64,000 nt of DNA from Datnioides undecimradiatus (lineage: Eukaryota > Chordata > Actinopteri > Lobotiformes > Datnioididae). The notes beneath the pieces are model-generated. The model was not told the origin of the DNA, made no database searches, and saw only the letters and a program-made list of their open reading frames with translations. The translations under genes were made by a program, and so were the position numbers. The stretch covers positions 22,628,879 through 22,692,878 of the forward strand of contig WARS01000029.1 in NCBI GenBank assembly GCA_008933995.1. The letters run 5' to 3'. Shown here one piece after another: positions 11,917 to 22,556 of the stretch. Positions within the stretch are counted from its first letter, which is position 1, and each line of letters begins with the position of its first letter.

Positions 11917-12270
11917 GATTAGATTAGATTAGACTTTATTCATTCCACAGTAAGAACAAAGAAAAATACTCAAGCACTTACACATGCAACATAAACACAA
12001 GGGAAGAAAAGTATAAATAAAAAATAAATAAAAAGTTTGTGATATGCAAATAGATAAATAAATAAATAAATAAATAAACAAATGCACATTCCCTTAAAAC
12101 AGAAATAGCACTGCACATTAGAGAAAAAGATCCGGGTGGCAAACTGCAAATATGCACAAAGCATGCATATAATACAGATACTAATATATACATGTCTATA
12201 TAGGTACACCTACATATATATGTTTATACGTATATATATACACATACATATACAGTCCTATTTGCGGTGC
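11917..12270 (-). mobile_element. LINE-like 3' end fragment
   Basis: The segment begins with tandem 'gatta' units followed by 'gactttattcattcc'. Read on the minus strand, this resembles the 3' end of teleost non-LTR retrotransposons, which finish in short tandem repeats. The rest is AT-rich and decayed, and no reverse-transcriptase coding remains. The family was not determined and the right boundary is approximate. Confidence 0.4.
12054..12079. repeat. (AATA)n microsatellite
   Basis: A run of tetranucleotide AATA units inside the LINE-like fragment. Confidence 0.85.
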
Positions 12271-12518
12271 CTGTGTGACTGAGGTTTATAGATTATATCC
12301 ATGTAGCAGTACGCAATGTTAATGCTGCATTTAAATCAGTTCACTGTGATCTTTATGTGTTGTGTCCAAGCATCGTTCTTGTGTCCGTGTACAGACTACA
12401 AAAGAAAATATGGCTATAGATGTAGAAATATAGAAAACGTTTGTAGATCTGCGACTGTGTGACAATTTGCATTCAGATTCAGATGATGCAAGGCAATTAT
12501 GCCGATATTTAGACAGAC

Positions 12519-12538
12519 ATATATATATATATATATAT
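12519..12538. repeat. (AT)n microsatellite
   Basis: An uninterrupted AT run of about 20 bp. Confidence 0.85.
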
Positions 12539-13405
12539 TTTCAAAGTGCAGGAACCTTTAAAAGACATTGTGCAAGTGACTGGATGAAAGAGATTTGTTT
12601 GATTCCAGTCGAAGCTGGTCGGGTGTGACCTCTCTCTTTGCAGCTTTCGCACTGCAGACGCACAAACAGCAGCTGTAAACTAACTCGCCCACTCTGTGCA
12701 CATTATCTGTGTGGACATTCATCGCTCACCTAAACTTTACACACTCAGCAAACATCTCTTATCTGCACTCAGCAGCCCCCGCGAACGGAAACTGCATTCC
12801 TGGTTAAACGCAACAGCGAAGAAAATAACATGTTTTTCACAAAAACGACTCGTCGTCTCATTTCCTGTTGCTGCTAAGTCAGTGTATGTGTAGGTAAACA
12901 GCTAACTGCGCTAGCACCAACAGGAAGCTGCGTTTTGAGTTATATTTCTGGACTCCTAATAATTTAACAAAGTGGATAATTGGAGCTGAGCTAATTGGAG
13001 GAAGCTAAACGAGGCTCTGTGGAATTTCTGGCCTCATTTTCATCGATGTCAGAGTCACATCGAAGAACTTAAACTCGATGTAATGTATGTGTGTATTTAC
13101 CTTGATTGATTTTCCGCCTGGTCCCCTCCCCGTCCTGCACTCTGACCCTTCAGTCTGTCTGAGTCAGCCATTGGCCTGCAGAGCAGCAGATAGCAGCTGT
13201 TTGCTCATCCTTTGGGAAAGAGGGGAAAGTCCAGCGTCGGCCTCATGTGCCTCTGTCCAGACTGGGATTACACATCAACAAAGAACATTAACAGACCAGA
13301 GCCTGTGTTAGTCTAAATGTTGCATTATCTACCAGGAGAAGCTTTAGCAATCAGGAATAACTAGGGTTTTCATTTGGCCCAATCTGTGCGTGTGTTTGTT
13401 GGAGG

Positions 13406-13766
13406 ATGAGTGTGTACCTGCTGGTCCTGTGCCTGGCTTTGCTGCAGCAGGAGGGACGAGCCAAGCCGGAGCCTCCAGGCTGCAACGACCCCGAGGCAGT
13501 GAAGGTGGCGGAGGAGGCTCTGGAGCAGATCAACCAGGACCGGACAAACGGATACATCCTGAGCCTCAACAGACTGTACGATGTCTCTCACACTCCTGAA
13601 AGGGTAAAGGGGGAACACACACACGCATGCATGCACATACACGTATGCAACAGTGTATTGCAGCATCTTGGATCCTGAAAGATGCAACAACATTTGCAGA
13701 AAGAGGAACGAGTGAATGGATCTGCAGTCTCCTTTGCAGAGAAATAAGCAGAAGAGGAAGCAAACT

Positions 13767-13797
<31 letters not shown>

Positions 13798-15754
13798 CAT
13801 GTGTGTGTGTGTGTGTGTGTGTGTCCAGGAGAAAGGTGGGTCACTCTACAAACTGACCATTGATGTCTTGGAGACCAAATGCCACATCACCAGCAGGAAA
13901 CCATGGAAACAATGTGCAGTGAGGAGTATTGGTGATGTTCCAGTGAGTACCACACGGGGGCGTATCGTCACTCCTCTACATCAGCTCACTGAGTGCTCCT
14001 CATCGTAACCTGAACACATTTTTTTTGGTTTACCTCTTTGTTTTTGTTGTTGTTGACCTGTTTTATCAGTTTGGTCATATGTCTACATCCCTCAGGTGTA
14101 CGGAGAGTGCGAGGTGTCTGCCCACGTCGACTCTCAGGTCAAACTTCGGAGCTACTCCTGCGCGATTCGTGAAGGTAGACGGGCTCATTTCACAAAGCCT
14201 CGGCTGCAGAAACGGTCAACGCGAGTCTGTTCTGTTGGCTCGTCGCCGCTTTGATTTCCTAACTGTTAGTGAGGTGTGAAATTAAAGGCGCTGCCAAACA
14301 GTGAATTCTCTCTCTGCATACAGCATGTGTCCCAAAATGTCTGCCCGAAGGCGGATAAACACGTCATCCGCGAGTGACTGTGCAGAGCTGCAGCTGGAAG
14401 TTAGATCGAACGTGTTGCTCGCTCTTCAAAGCCGCCAGACTTCTTTGAGAAAAACAGGATAAAAGCCTCATGCAGCCCAACCATCCCCTGAGCTTTGACC
14501 CTGTTTATTCTCCTGTTCAGTTCCCGCCACTGTGGTGGTGAACGGGTGTCCGGACTGTCCCACGGCGGACAACCTGAACGAGCCCATCGTCAAGGAGACG
14601 GCCAATCTGTCCCTGCAGAGGTTCAACGAAGAGAGCCGCCTGGGCAACTACTTCACCCTGGAGAACATTACGAGAGCCAGTTCACAGGTTAAACAAATAA
14701 AAAAAGCTAAATAACCAAGTATTAAACAACAATAATAACATTTATTTGTACATGTGTGCACACGCATTACGTCTTTGCACATTACGTCTTTCTCAGTGGG
14801 TTTTTGGTCCGTCCTACTTTGTGGAGTTCACCATCGTGGAGACGGTGTGTTCAAAGAAAACAAACGTCAGTGAACTGAGCAGCTGCCCACCGATGGACTG
14901 TCAGTTTGCTGTGAGTCACACACACACACACACACACACACAAATATTGGAGAGCGTTTTGTTTTCTGTGCTTAGTCATCACTGCTTGTTCAAACTAAAG
15001 CAGTTTAAAGGTGTTTGTCTGATGTGAAACTGTCCCAAATTTCAGTTTTCCTTGTTTCTTTTAACTAAAATGGACTTAAATGGAATTAATCTCCTCCCCT
15101 GCAGCATCGAGGCTTCTGTCTGGGCACCCACAGCGCCCACGAGGACCAGTTTGAGATCAGACTCCCTGCCGGAAAGAAGGACAGCGCGCTTAAGAATCAG
15201 AAGCCTGTGGAGGTGAAGTGTGAGATCTACGAACCTCAGGTGCCTGCTTCAGCTGCACTGATGCCCCCACCACCATGCTTACTCATCTGATCTGTGCAAA
15301 CGGCGAATGAACTCCTCTAATCCATGAGCTAATCTGTTAATTGCATCTCTGACATCCCGATATCTGAAATGATATCGTTTATTTTAAGCATTTGGAATGA
15401 AATACTGTGTAAAGTGGTGAGAAACACCACTCAGGCTCATGTTCAGCACATTTTCCTCAGTATGAAGCTGAAACGGTTCTTTCTGTTTCCCCGTAGGCCG
15501 CTGCCGTGGAGGAGCAGGCCCACGCCACCGCAGACGGCGGGCATGCCGAGCACCAGCACGACAACCACACACACCTGCACCCCCATGAGCACACGCACTC
15601 AGTCACGCCCAGCTCAGACCGCGCTGCCTCCCAGCCACGGGGCTCCCTCGGGACTGTGGTGGGTCTGCCCGCTCCTGTCAGACTCTCCCCGGCAGCCGGC
15701 TCCTGCCCCGGCCCGCACAGACACCACCTGGGTTTGAGCAAGCTCAAGCTCTGA
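13406..15754 (+). CDS. fetub: Fetuin-B (cystatin-type astacin-protease inhibitor)
   Basis: Seven exons: 13406-13603, 13829-13942, 14096-14174, 14521-14687, 14797-14910, 15105-15239 and 15497-15754, all with GT-AG junctions. They join into 354 aa. A signal peptide (about 1-19) and two cystatin domains (about 26-130 and 145-269) flank CPDCP at 140-144, the linker whose Asp reaches the active-site zinc of astacin proteases in fetuin-B. LDVLET-, RASSQW- and GPSYFVE-type blocks and a C-terminal CPGP (339-342) closely recall mammalian fetuin-B. Sequons lie at N159, N179 and N209. Exons 2, 4 and 5 have the same lengths (114, 167, 114 nt) as in the gene upstream, so the pair is a tandem duplication. 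A short histidine-rich patch (ten His in 278-303) begins exon 7. The known mammalian role is inhibition of ovastacin to keep the egg coat penetrable; in fish, hatching-type astacins are plausible targets. The frame is intact. Confidence 0.92.
13771..13824. repeat. (GT)n microsatellite forming the intron 1 acceptor tract of fetub
   Basis: About 26 GT units, interrupted once by 'gcat', run to within 4 bp of the splice junction at 13828/13829. There is no conventional polypyrimidine tract: the acceptor reads GTGTGTCCAG directly into exon 2. Confidence 0.95.
14916..14942. repeat. (CA)n microsatellite immediately after the intron 5 donor of fetub
   Basis: The donor GTGAGT at 14911-14916 runs straight into about 13 CA units. 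Confidence 0.95.
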
Positions 15755-15804
15755 TTGGCTGGACCGGAACAGCTGAACAGCAGTTTCTCTGCATGTTGTG
15801 ATAC

Positions 15805-15810
15805 ATTAAA
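15805..15810 (+). terminator. Polyadenylation signal of fetub
   Basis: ATTAAA, a common variant signal, lies 51 bp after the fetub stop codon. This implies a very short 3' UTR. No canonical AATAAA is closer. Confidence 0.55.
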
Positions 15811-15829
15811 AAACACAAAAAGACATAAA

Positions 15830-16764
15830 GGCTCTTTCAGCATACTGTTAATCAGCATCATACTCCCTGTTTACGTCTCCAAAGGATTATAGGAACCATA
15901 CTGTGGCTCCAGAATCATTATAAGTCTTCAATCTTAATCATTAATGTAATATTTACTCAATAACTATTGAATATTGTCTGAGTAAAATGAGGCTGGCAAA
16001 CGTCTCGGTGTGCCCTGTGGTTTGTTCCAGTTGTTTGTTATTGTGTGTTATTGTCCAGAGGTGGCAGATATGTAAAGCACCAGCTTACATCAGAGGCATT
16101 CCTGTGCGCAGTGTGTTCAGCGCAGCTCTGTCAATGATGCTGACCTGTCAGGTTTTACGTCTCAGAGTCACGTGATGCTGATTTAACATTATTCATTCTT
16201 CAATACCACAGTCCACTCGTGAGGTATGTTCCCCTCTAGTGTTGGTGCTGTGAACTGAAGAGGACCGGTAACTGCTCTGGGTGACGCGGCCGAGGCCCGT
16301 TGGTGCAGAGCTGCACGCGCTCGCGAAACTGAGCTTTAAGTAATCATATGACGTCACAATACCGGTTAGTTTAGAGTCTTTGCGTCGCTGCAACGCTGCT
16401 GGTGACGCTGCTGGTGACGCTGCTTCTGAACTGTTCACGTGCGCATTTTACTACTTTTGTAGCAGGAGTTGCAAAAACACAATATTATCTTTGAATTAGT
16501 TGTTAAAATGAGATATATTTGATGTTGGGTCGTGCATTTGATGACATGAATAAATAAATGAGTCTGACTCGTTAAAAAAAATGTCTAAACATATAAAAAT
16601 ATGTTCCAGCAAACAGATCGTTTAATTAAAATACTGCAACTGGGCGACTGTGTTCAGGTCGATGTAAAATAAAATGATGAATACACTGGGGAAAGGCCGG
16701 GTCTCTGACGCCACTCTGCTGTCGATCAGGAGGTGCTCCTGCAGCCACCGTCCCCGGTTAGCTC
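15830..16764. other. Intergenic sequence between fetub and the tRNA-His gene
   Basis: No gene is recognised. A CpG-rich stretch lies near 16280-16330, followed by two copies of 'gctgctggtgac' at about 16396-16420. Open frames here are short and look accidental. Confidence 0.55.
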
Positions 16765-16836
16765 GCCGTGATCGTATAGTGGTTAGTACTCTGCGTTGTG
16801 GCCGCAGCAACCCCGGTTCGAATCCGGGTCACGGCA
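16765..16836 (+). tRNA. tRNA-His (anticodon GTG)
   Basis: The 72-nt cloverleaf is complete. The acceptor arms GCCGTGA and TCACGGC pair fully with an A discriminator. The anticodon stem CTGCG/CGCAG encloses loop TTGTGGC (anticodon GTG). The T arm CCCGG-TTCGAAT-CCGGG is intact, giving good internal A and B boxes. There is no intron. A T5 pol III stop follows at 16840-16844. The base before the gene is C, so the G(-1) needed by histidyl-tRNA synthetase is not encoded and must be added after transcription, as is normal in eukaryotes (Thg1). It looks functional rather than a SINE or pseudogene. Confidence 0.97.
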
Positions 16837-16839
16837 GAC

Positions 16840-16844
16840 TTTTT
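16840..16844 (+). terminator. RNA polymerase III terminator of tRNA-His
   Basis: A run of five T residues starts 4 nt after the tRNA 3' end. Confidence 0.85.
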
Positions 16845-18879
16845 GAGGTCCTCCGCGGCTCCCGTACGGCGTTATTTAGGAAGGTTTGGCTTCACAAGCG
16901 ATATGTATTGAAGAAACGGCTGATAAAAGCAACAAGTGTGTTAAATCTGTGAGTTATCAACCATTAATATTCAAAAGTATCGATGCTCAGCAGCATTACA
17001 GTATATTAATGCATTAAATAAAGGAAGTCGGTGTTAATACTGATGCTACTTTTAGATAAATAAACCATTTTTCTGCATCACGCTGCGAGGCACAGTATTA
17101 TTATTAATGCATAATGCATGGACTGATGTGTCACACCTGCAGGCATATTTAATAATTGAAAGATTAGTCAAAACAATTAGTGTTACATCTACTCAGACAT
17201 CTAATTGTAGTGAAAGGTGACCAGTAATCACAACTTTACCGTGGTAATGTGGGTGGAGGACATGACGAGCTGCCAAGAGCTTTATTAAACAAAACAGAGG
17301 AAAAATTAATTTTTAGATCATAATTTTTAATCAGAAATTCTGTGGGAAGAAGCTGGAACAAGTTACGCAGTTACGTTGAGTCAAACAGAGACAGCCGAAG
17401 TGCGTCTTCGATTTGGAGGCAATTATGAGCAAACAAAGCGAAAATAAAGACAAACAAATGAATAAATCAGGCGGTTCAAGGACTCCAAGGAAATGCAAAC
17501 AGGGCCCGAGCACTTTGAGGCCTCAGCACGGCAAAGAGCGTTTGGAAATGCACGGCTGGCACAAGCCGTCCAGCTTCCTCACTTAAAATTCACAAGATGT
17601 CCAGTTTTCCACTTGTCTGTCATACTCCTGCTGAATGCATAACAAAAGTAAACAACAGCAACAAGTTCCAGCGCTCCGGTCCAACTTTAAATGCATGCTG
17701 GAGCTGGAGCTGGTGTGTGTGTGTGTGTGTGTATCTCAATCACTCTCGGTGCGCGTGTGTGTGCGTGCAGACATATCTCATCAAGACTTTTCTTCTTGGC
17801 CGTTATATCAGACTGAGAATGAATCACACCTCTTGCCCTTGATGGGTTTACTGCGGCGCGTTACGCACCGGACTGAGTCGGGAGGCCCACAACAGAGGAG
17901 CATTGCCGTGATTTGTGGCGACAGCTTCATGGGCTTGTTAAGGCCGGAGCACACAATGTGCTTGGTGGACCTGAGAGACTGTGAAGCAGTTCAGGGGAAG
18001 AACAAACCTATTGGACCTCGGTCTCCAAGGGAAGCTGGCTGAATACAAATTCACTGACTCATTTATAAAAGAGTCGTCCGGCTGCCAGGCTGCAAAGCAA
18101 CACATTTTTACTGTTGCACAGCACAAAAAGCAAAGAAAGGCCACTCATAAAGTAGCAGGAGCTGCTCGTATAGCACGTCTTGGATAGTTGAGCAGTGCTC
18201 TTGACATTTGCCTCTAAATGTGCTTAATTAAAAGAAGTGCAAAAGAGAGGTGGCCGCCTTTATCTCCTTCTAATCTGCAAATAAATGCTTTTTTTCCCCA
18301 CAAATGATGTTTTAATTAAGCAATAAAATAAATATATAACATGCAATGTTAACAAGAAAGAGGCTGAATAATGAAAAATTGCAATTTCATTAAAATAACA
18401 TAGTAATGTTATAGCTTTTGTCCAGTTTTCCTTGACTTTAGGGGTCGTTTGCGCTAAAAAACACGACTCAGAGCTCTAAATGTGCACTAGATGTTTCTTT
18501 ATTAAGCGTCATTTCTCAGGTTATTTTGGTCTGAGAGGTGTTCTGCACTTCACAGTCTGTCCACACGGTGTCACCCTCAATTCTGTTTTCACCTCACATC
18601 TAAACAGCAGCAGAGAGTCATGGAGTAATTACAGTGATGTATGATTTTTTTAGGTTTTACCTCTGTCTGACGTGTATTAGGTCAAAATAGGAAAGACTGA
18701 GAGTCAAACATGAAACAGGCTGAAAGTGTGACTGATTTTGGTTCTTTGAGGGATCACCAGAGACATTTTCCATCTAAAATAATGTGTTTTTCACAGAATA
18801 CTTCACCTCTTAACGCTTGTAAAAATGGTTTACATTAAATAATAATGGCAACCTCACATGGTCAGGTCACCATTTCAGT

Positions 18880-19250
18880 CTAGAGTGAAATATCCCAGCA
18901 CCTGGTTGGTCGGTGCACTGAAGTTAAATCACACTGACTTTAGCGATCCCCTGAGGTTTCTTCATGGGTGGTTTTAGCTGAAACGTCCCGGCGACTGCTT
19001 GATGGGTTGCCATTGAATTTTGTAGAGACGTTCACGTGCCCCTCAGGATGAACTGCAGTGAATCTGGTGATCCCCCGACATCAAGCGAGCCTCAGCTGTG
19101 CTTTCTATTCAGTGCAAGTGAGCAAATGTTAGCATGCTAAACTAAGAACAATGACAAATACTGCCTAAAAGTCAACATATTAGCAATGTTATCATGAGAA
19201 AGTACAAGCAGGCTGACAACCACCTATCTGGCGCCTATCTGCAGGGCTGT
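18880..19250 (+). repeat. Percomorph-type interspersed repeat copy
   Basis: The copy includes 'gggttgccattgaattttg', 'gacgttcacgtgcccctca', 'ggatgaactgcagtgaat', 'ctggtgatcccccgac', 'cctcagctgtgctttct' and 'gagcaaatgttagcatgctaa' in order. This is the word order of an abundant non-coding repeat that I recognise from many spiny-rayed fish genomes. The copy is diverged and carries no coding. It is the clearest taxonomic clue in the window besides the genes. Confidence 0.65.
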
Positions 19251-19282
19251 GCAGAGGTGTGGTCGTGTCCCTGCATGGCTCA

Positions 19283-19362
19283 GTTTCAATCCAGAGGGTG
19301 GCGATAATGCACCTAAAAGCTGTTTCCCCAACTACCATTAAACAAGAAAAGAAGAAGAACTT
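19283..19362. repeat. Short interspersed repeat with AGAAG-type tail
   Basis: A 'gagggtggcgataatgcacc' block is followed by 'ccaactaccattaaacaag' and an 'aaaagaagaagaac' tail. I recognise this combination from other fish sequences as a recurrent short element. The family name is not known to me. Confidence 0.4.
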
Positions 19363-22300
19363 GTCTTCTGTTTCCGGCCAACTTCTGGCCTGAGCCTGCA
19401 GAACGTCTCCTGAGGCTGATGTCTCGGTCAGGGCTCCTCAGTAAACATGGCGCTCGGATGCTGACAGACTGTGTCATCCCTCATGTTGGGAGATGTCGGC
19501 TTCCCGTGGATGTTGGGAATCAGGGAAGTGAAGCTTTGACATGAACTTCTATGACCTCTTGGGGCTCTGCTGCCACTTCTTCTCTCCTTCTCATCAACGC
19601 AGTCCTTCCCTCTGGTCTCAGCTGTTCAGAGTGATCCAGTAAGTCTCTGATGGATGTTTGCTTTGTCTCTTAAACAGCTCTTGAGTTGAATGCCCTGAAA
19701 AACTTTCAGGTTCAGGTTTCAGGAAGGTCTTGGTTGCGCTGTGACATCTAGAAGGTCATCGCTGAGCCCTCTGGTGTCACCGTGATTCAACCAAACATCT
19801 ACTAAATCTGATCCAGACCATCTAATCACTTGTTAAACACCTCAACGCAGTGTTAATTAGACTAACAACTGGGAGTCATTCAACAGAGCGCTAGGCTGAA
19901 TGTGTTCCACTTTGAATGTATACTCTGCTTTCTATTTGCTGCCTCGACAAACAAGAGTCATTTAACTGCAGTCCAGGCGCAGCGCTTAATTAACGCCGCG
20001 TTGTAAGAGCCTTGTTCGCGCGCGAATAATGGATTTTTGTTTGCTTTGCTTGTGTATCAGAGGCAGATTATATCTGTGCTAATCTACCCTCCAGTGTGAG
20101 CTGCAGTTTCCCTGTTCCCTTGTTGTTAACACAGCTCCAGGCGCGATTAGAAATGTGTTGCTGTCATCGTTTGTCTCCCCGCCTCCTTCATTGTCTGTCC
20201 CCCTCGCTGAAAGTCTCCAAGGAGAAGTGGATCTGCTCCTCGAGTTGTGTGCCCCACATTCTGCGAAAATCGCCATTATTAATTCAGCTTAAGAGGCCCT
20301 CAAGATGTGTAAGGCTCTGTGTGTGTGTGTGTGTGTGTGCATTGACGCATGCATGTGTGTGCTTGCTGAGATAGATGTCAGAGAGAGAGTATCTGAGCCT
20401 CGGGGATCCTGCTGACACACTGACCTCTCTCTGAATGCGGCTGGCACCAGAAGAAGACCAAAGCTGTGTTTCCCACTGAAACACGAGGCCGGTGTGTTCG
20501 CATTAATCCGCTCCACAGAGCATTTTTCAGGTTTGGGATGTGAAGAGTACCGGCTGAGCGCGGGCAGAGGGAGACAGTTTTCAGGAATGTCTGGATTAGC
20601 ATGAAAACGGTCTCAGCCTGTGTCTGAAATCACTGCTTATTCACAATTTGCTGCATTATATTTAACTTTGCATGATAAGTGTCTGAATCCTGAGTGTGTG
20701 CATGCATTCACCATATAATACCTGCAACAATCCCACAATGCAATGTGCTACACTTTAGAGATACAACGATTACAGCTGTGCAACTCTTTATGCAGAGACC
20801 GGTGCATGTGTGAACAATCGTGTGAGTGTTTTCAGACTCTGAACTCTTTCCTGTCCTGGTTTTCCATCAAGTTTTAACCCCCCCATGTGAAATCCTTCCT
20901 GTAAACAAACGTTATTATTATGTTTACATTCAGTTCAAACCAGAACCACTTGCGTGCATCGTCAGGGACTTCCAATCCAGCATCTCTGCAGCTAGTTTCC
21001 ATTGTCGGCTCTTTAAGGCTTGGATTCACCCGGCAGACCCCTACTTTAAGGCCGCACGCTGCTGCTGCTGCACTCGACATGTTTCCACCTCCACCTGTCA
21101 ATAAGATGAATTTGCATCCTGCTGCTCATGCGTCATGCGTGGCAAGAAGCTCCACGTGGGACCTTTAACTTGTCAAAAGTATATTCTGTGGTATTGCACC
21201 CCTGAATTACAGATTACAAATGTTTGGATTATTACAAATCTGATTTAATATCTTATGTGTTGGCATTTTGAGCCCCTTCAGGATTTCTTCGAGGTTTTAT
21301 ATGAAAAGGACTGTCACTTGAACAGATCCAACCCAGAACGTACAAGCATGACCCTGTTACTTAAGTGCACGCGCCGTAAATAAACTGGGTGAATGGGCTG
21401 AGAACAACGCATGGACTGCACTGAATATGTCTTCTCCGTGTGCGTGCGTCCTCAGAATCCCTGAACAGATGCTACATCCTGTTACGAACAACGACAAATG
21501 TTTGCAGACGACATCGCACCCATCGGCGCCTGTGAAGATCAGCTTTAAAGCTGCAACCATCCATTTATTGTCTAAACTACTTGTTCAGTTCAGTCCACGT
21601 CCCAGCATGCATCAGGTAAGAGGCGGTGCACGGCACTCGGACAAATAACCGATGTTAAACTTAACACAGTTCGCCTCAGACAGCTACGATTCGACCTGAG
21701 AGAGCAAACGCATCATTACATCTGACTCGTCTGATGCGAGTAACCCCGGCTGCCTTATGTGGGATTACTGGGCGTTGTGTAGAACCAAAGGCCTCCTTCG
21801 CCTCTGTGACGCACCTGCATGACTGAGGTGTGTCCGCATTGTAAAAAAAAGCATTTGCGGTGCAGCTCGCTCACTCACTCTGCAGCCTTTTTTGTTTTTT
21901 CTTTTTCCTTTTAGCCTTACATGTTGCCTTTTGGCTTTGAAGTGGAACCACGCTGTTGTTGTGCACTGATCTCCAAAACCCACTTCATGCGGGGAGCATA
22001 TGCTTTTAAAAGCCAAAGCCCTAATCAACAGATCAACATGTATTTGAAGACCTGGCAGGGATTAGGTTGCTCTCTATCCTTTTTAAAGAGCCTTAAGAGC
22101 CACATGAAGGGAGCTAGTTGTGTTTGGGAATAATTCCTCATGCAGGGACGGCAGCTGCTCTTGTCTGAAGTCTAGTTGTTTTGCTGCCATGAGAGCAAGT
22201 TGGTTTTAAAGAAAAACAGCACTATCCCTTAAAAGACTTCATATAGATTAAAAAGGGGGTGATGTCCTTTTAGCTTTGTAGGCTTTGGTGTCATTACGTG

Positions 22301-22532
22301 CTTTAAAAACTAGTATCTGTGTCTATTTTCTCCTGTTTAAAGATGGAGCACCTCCAAAAACGATATCAACGATGATGGCGCTGGTATTGGACCGACTGCA
22401 GTGACGCAGGAGGGGAGGCCGAATGGACAGGATTTGGCAGCAGATGCCATGTTTGAACCCGTAACACCCAGGGTGAATCACATGCAGCATCATCCCGCCA
22501 CCGCATAAGCCCTGAGGACACCATTAGCAGTT

Positions 22533-22556
22533 AGCAGCAGCAGCAGCAGCAGCAGC
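22533..22556. repeat. (CAG)n trinucleotide run
   Basis: Eight consecutive AGC/CAG units in intergenic DNA. No coding exon is recognised around it. Confidence 0.85.

Larger units (their letters stand above)
11640..13400. other. Intergenic spacer between the two fetuin-family genes
   Basis: The roughly 1.8-kb spacer separates two genes in the same orientation. It holds a LINE-like 3' fragment (about 11917-12270), an (AATA)n run at 12054-12079 and an (AT)n run at 12519-12538. No clear TATA box precedes the second gene. No additional exon was recognised. Confidence 0.6.
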
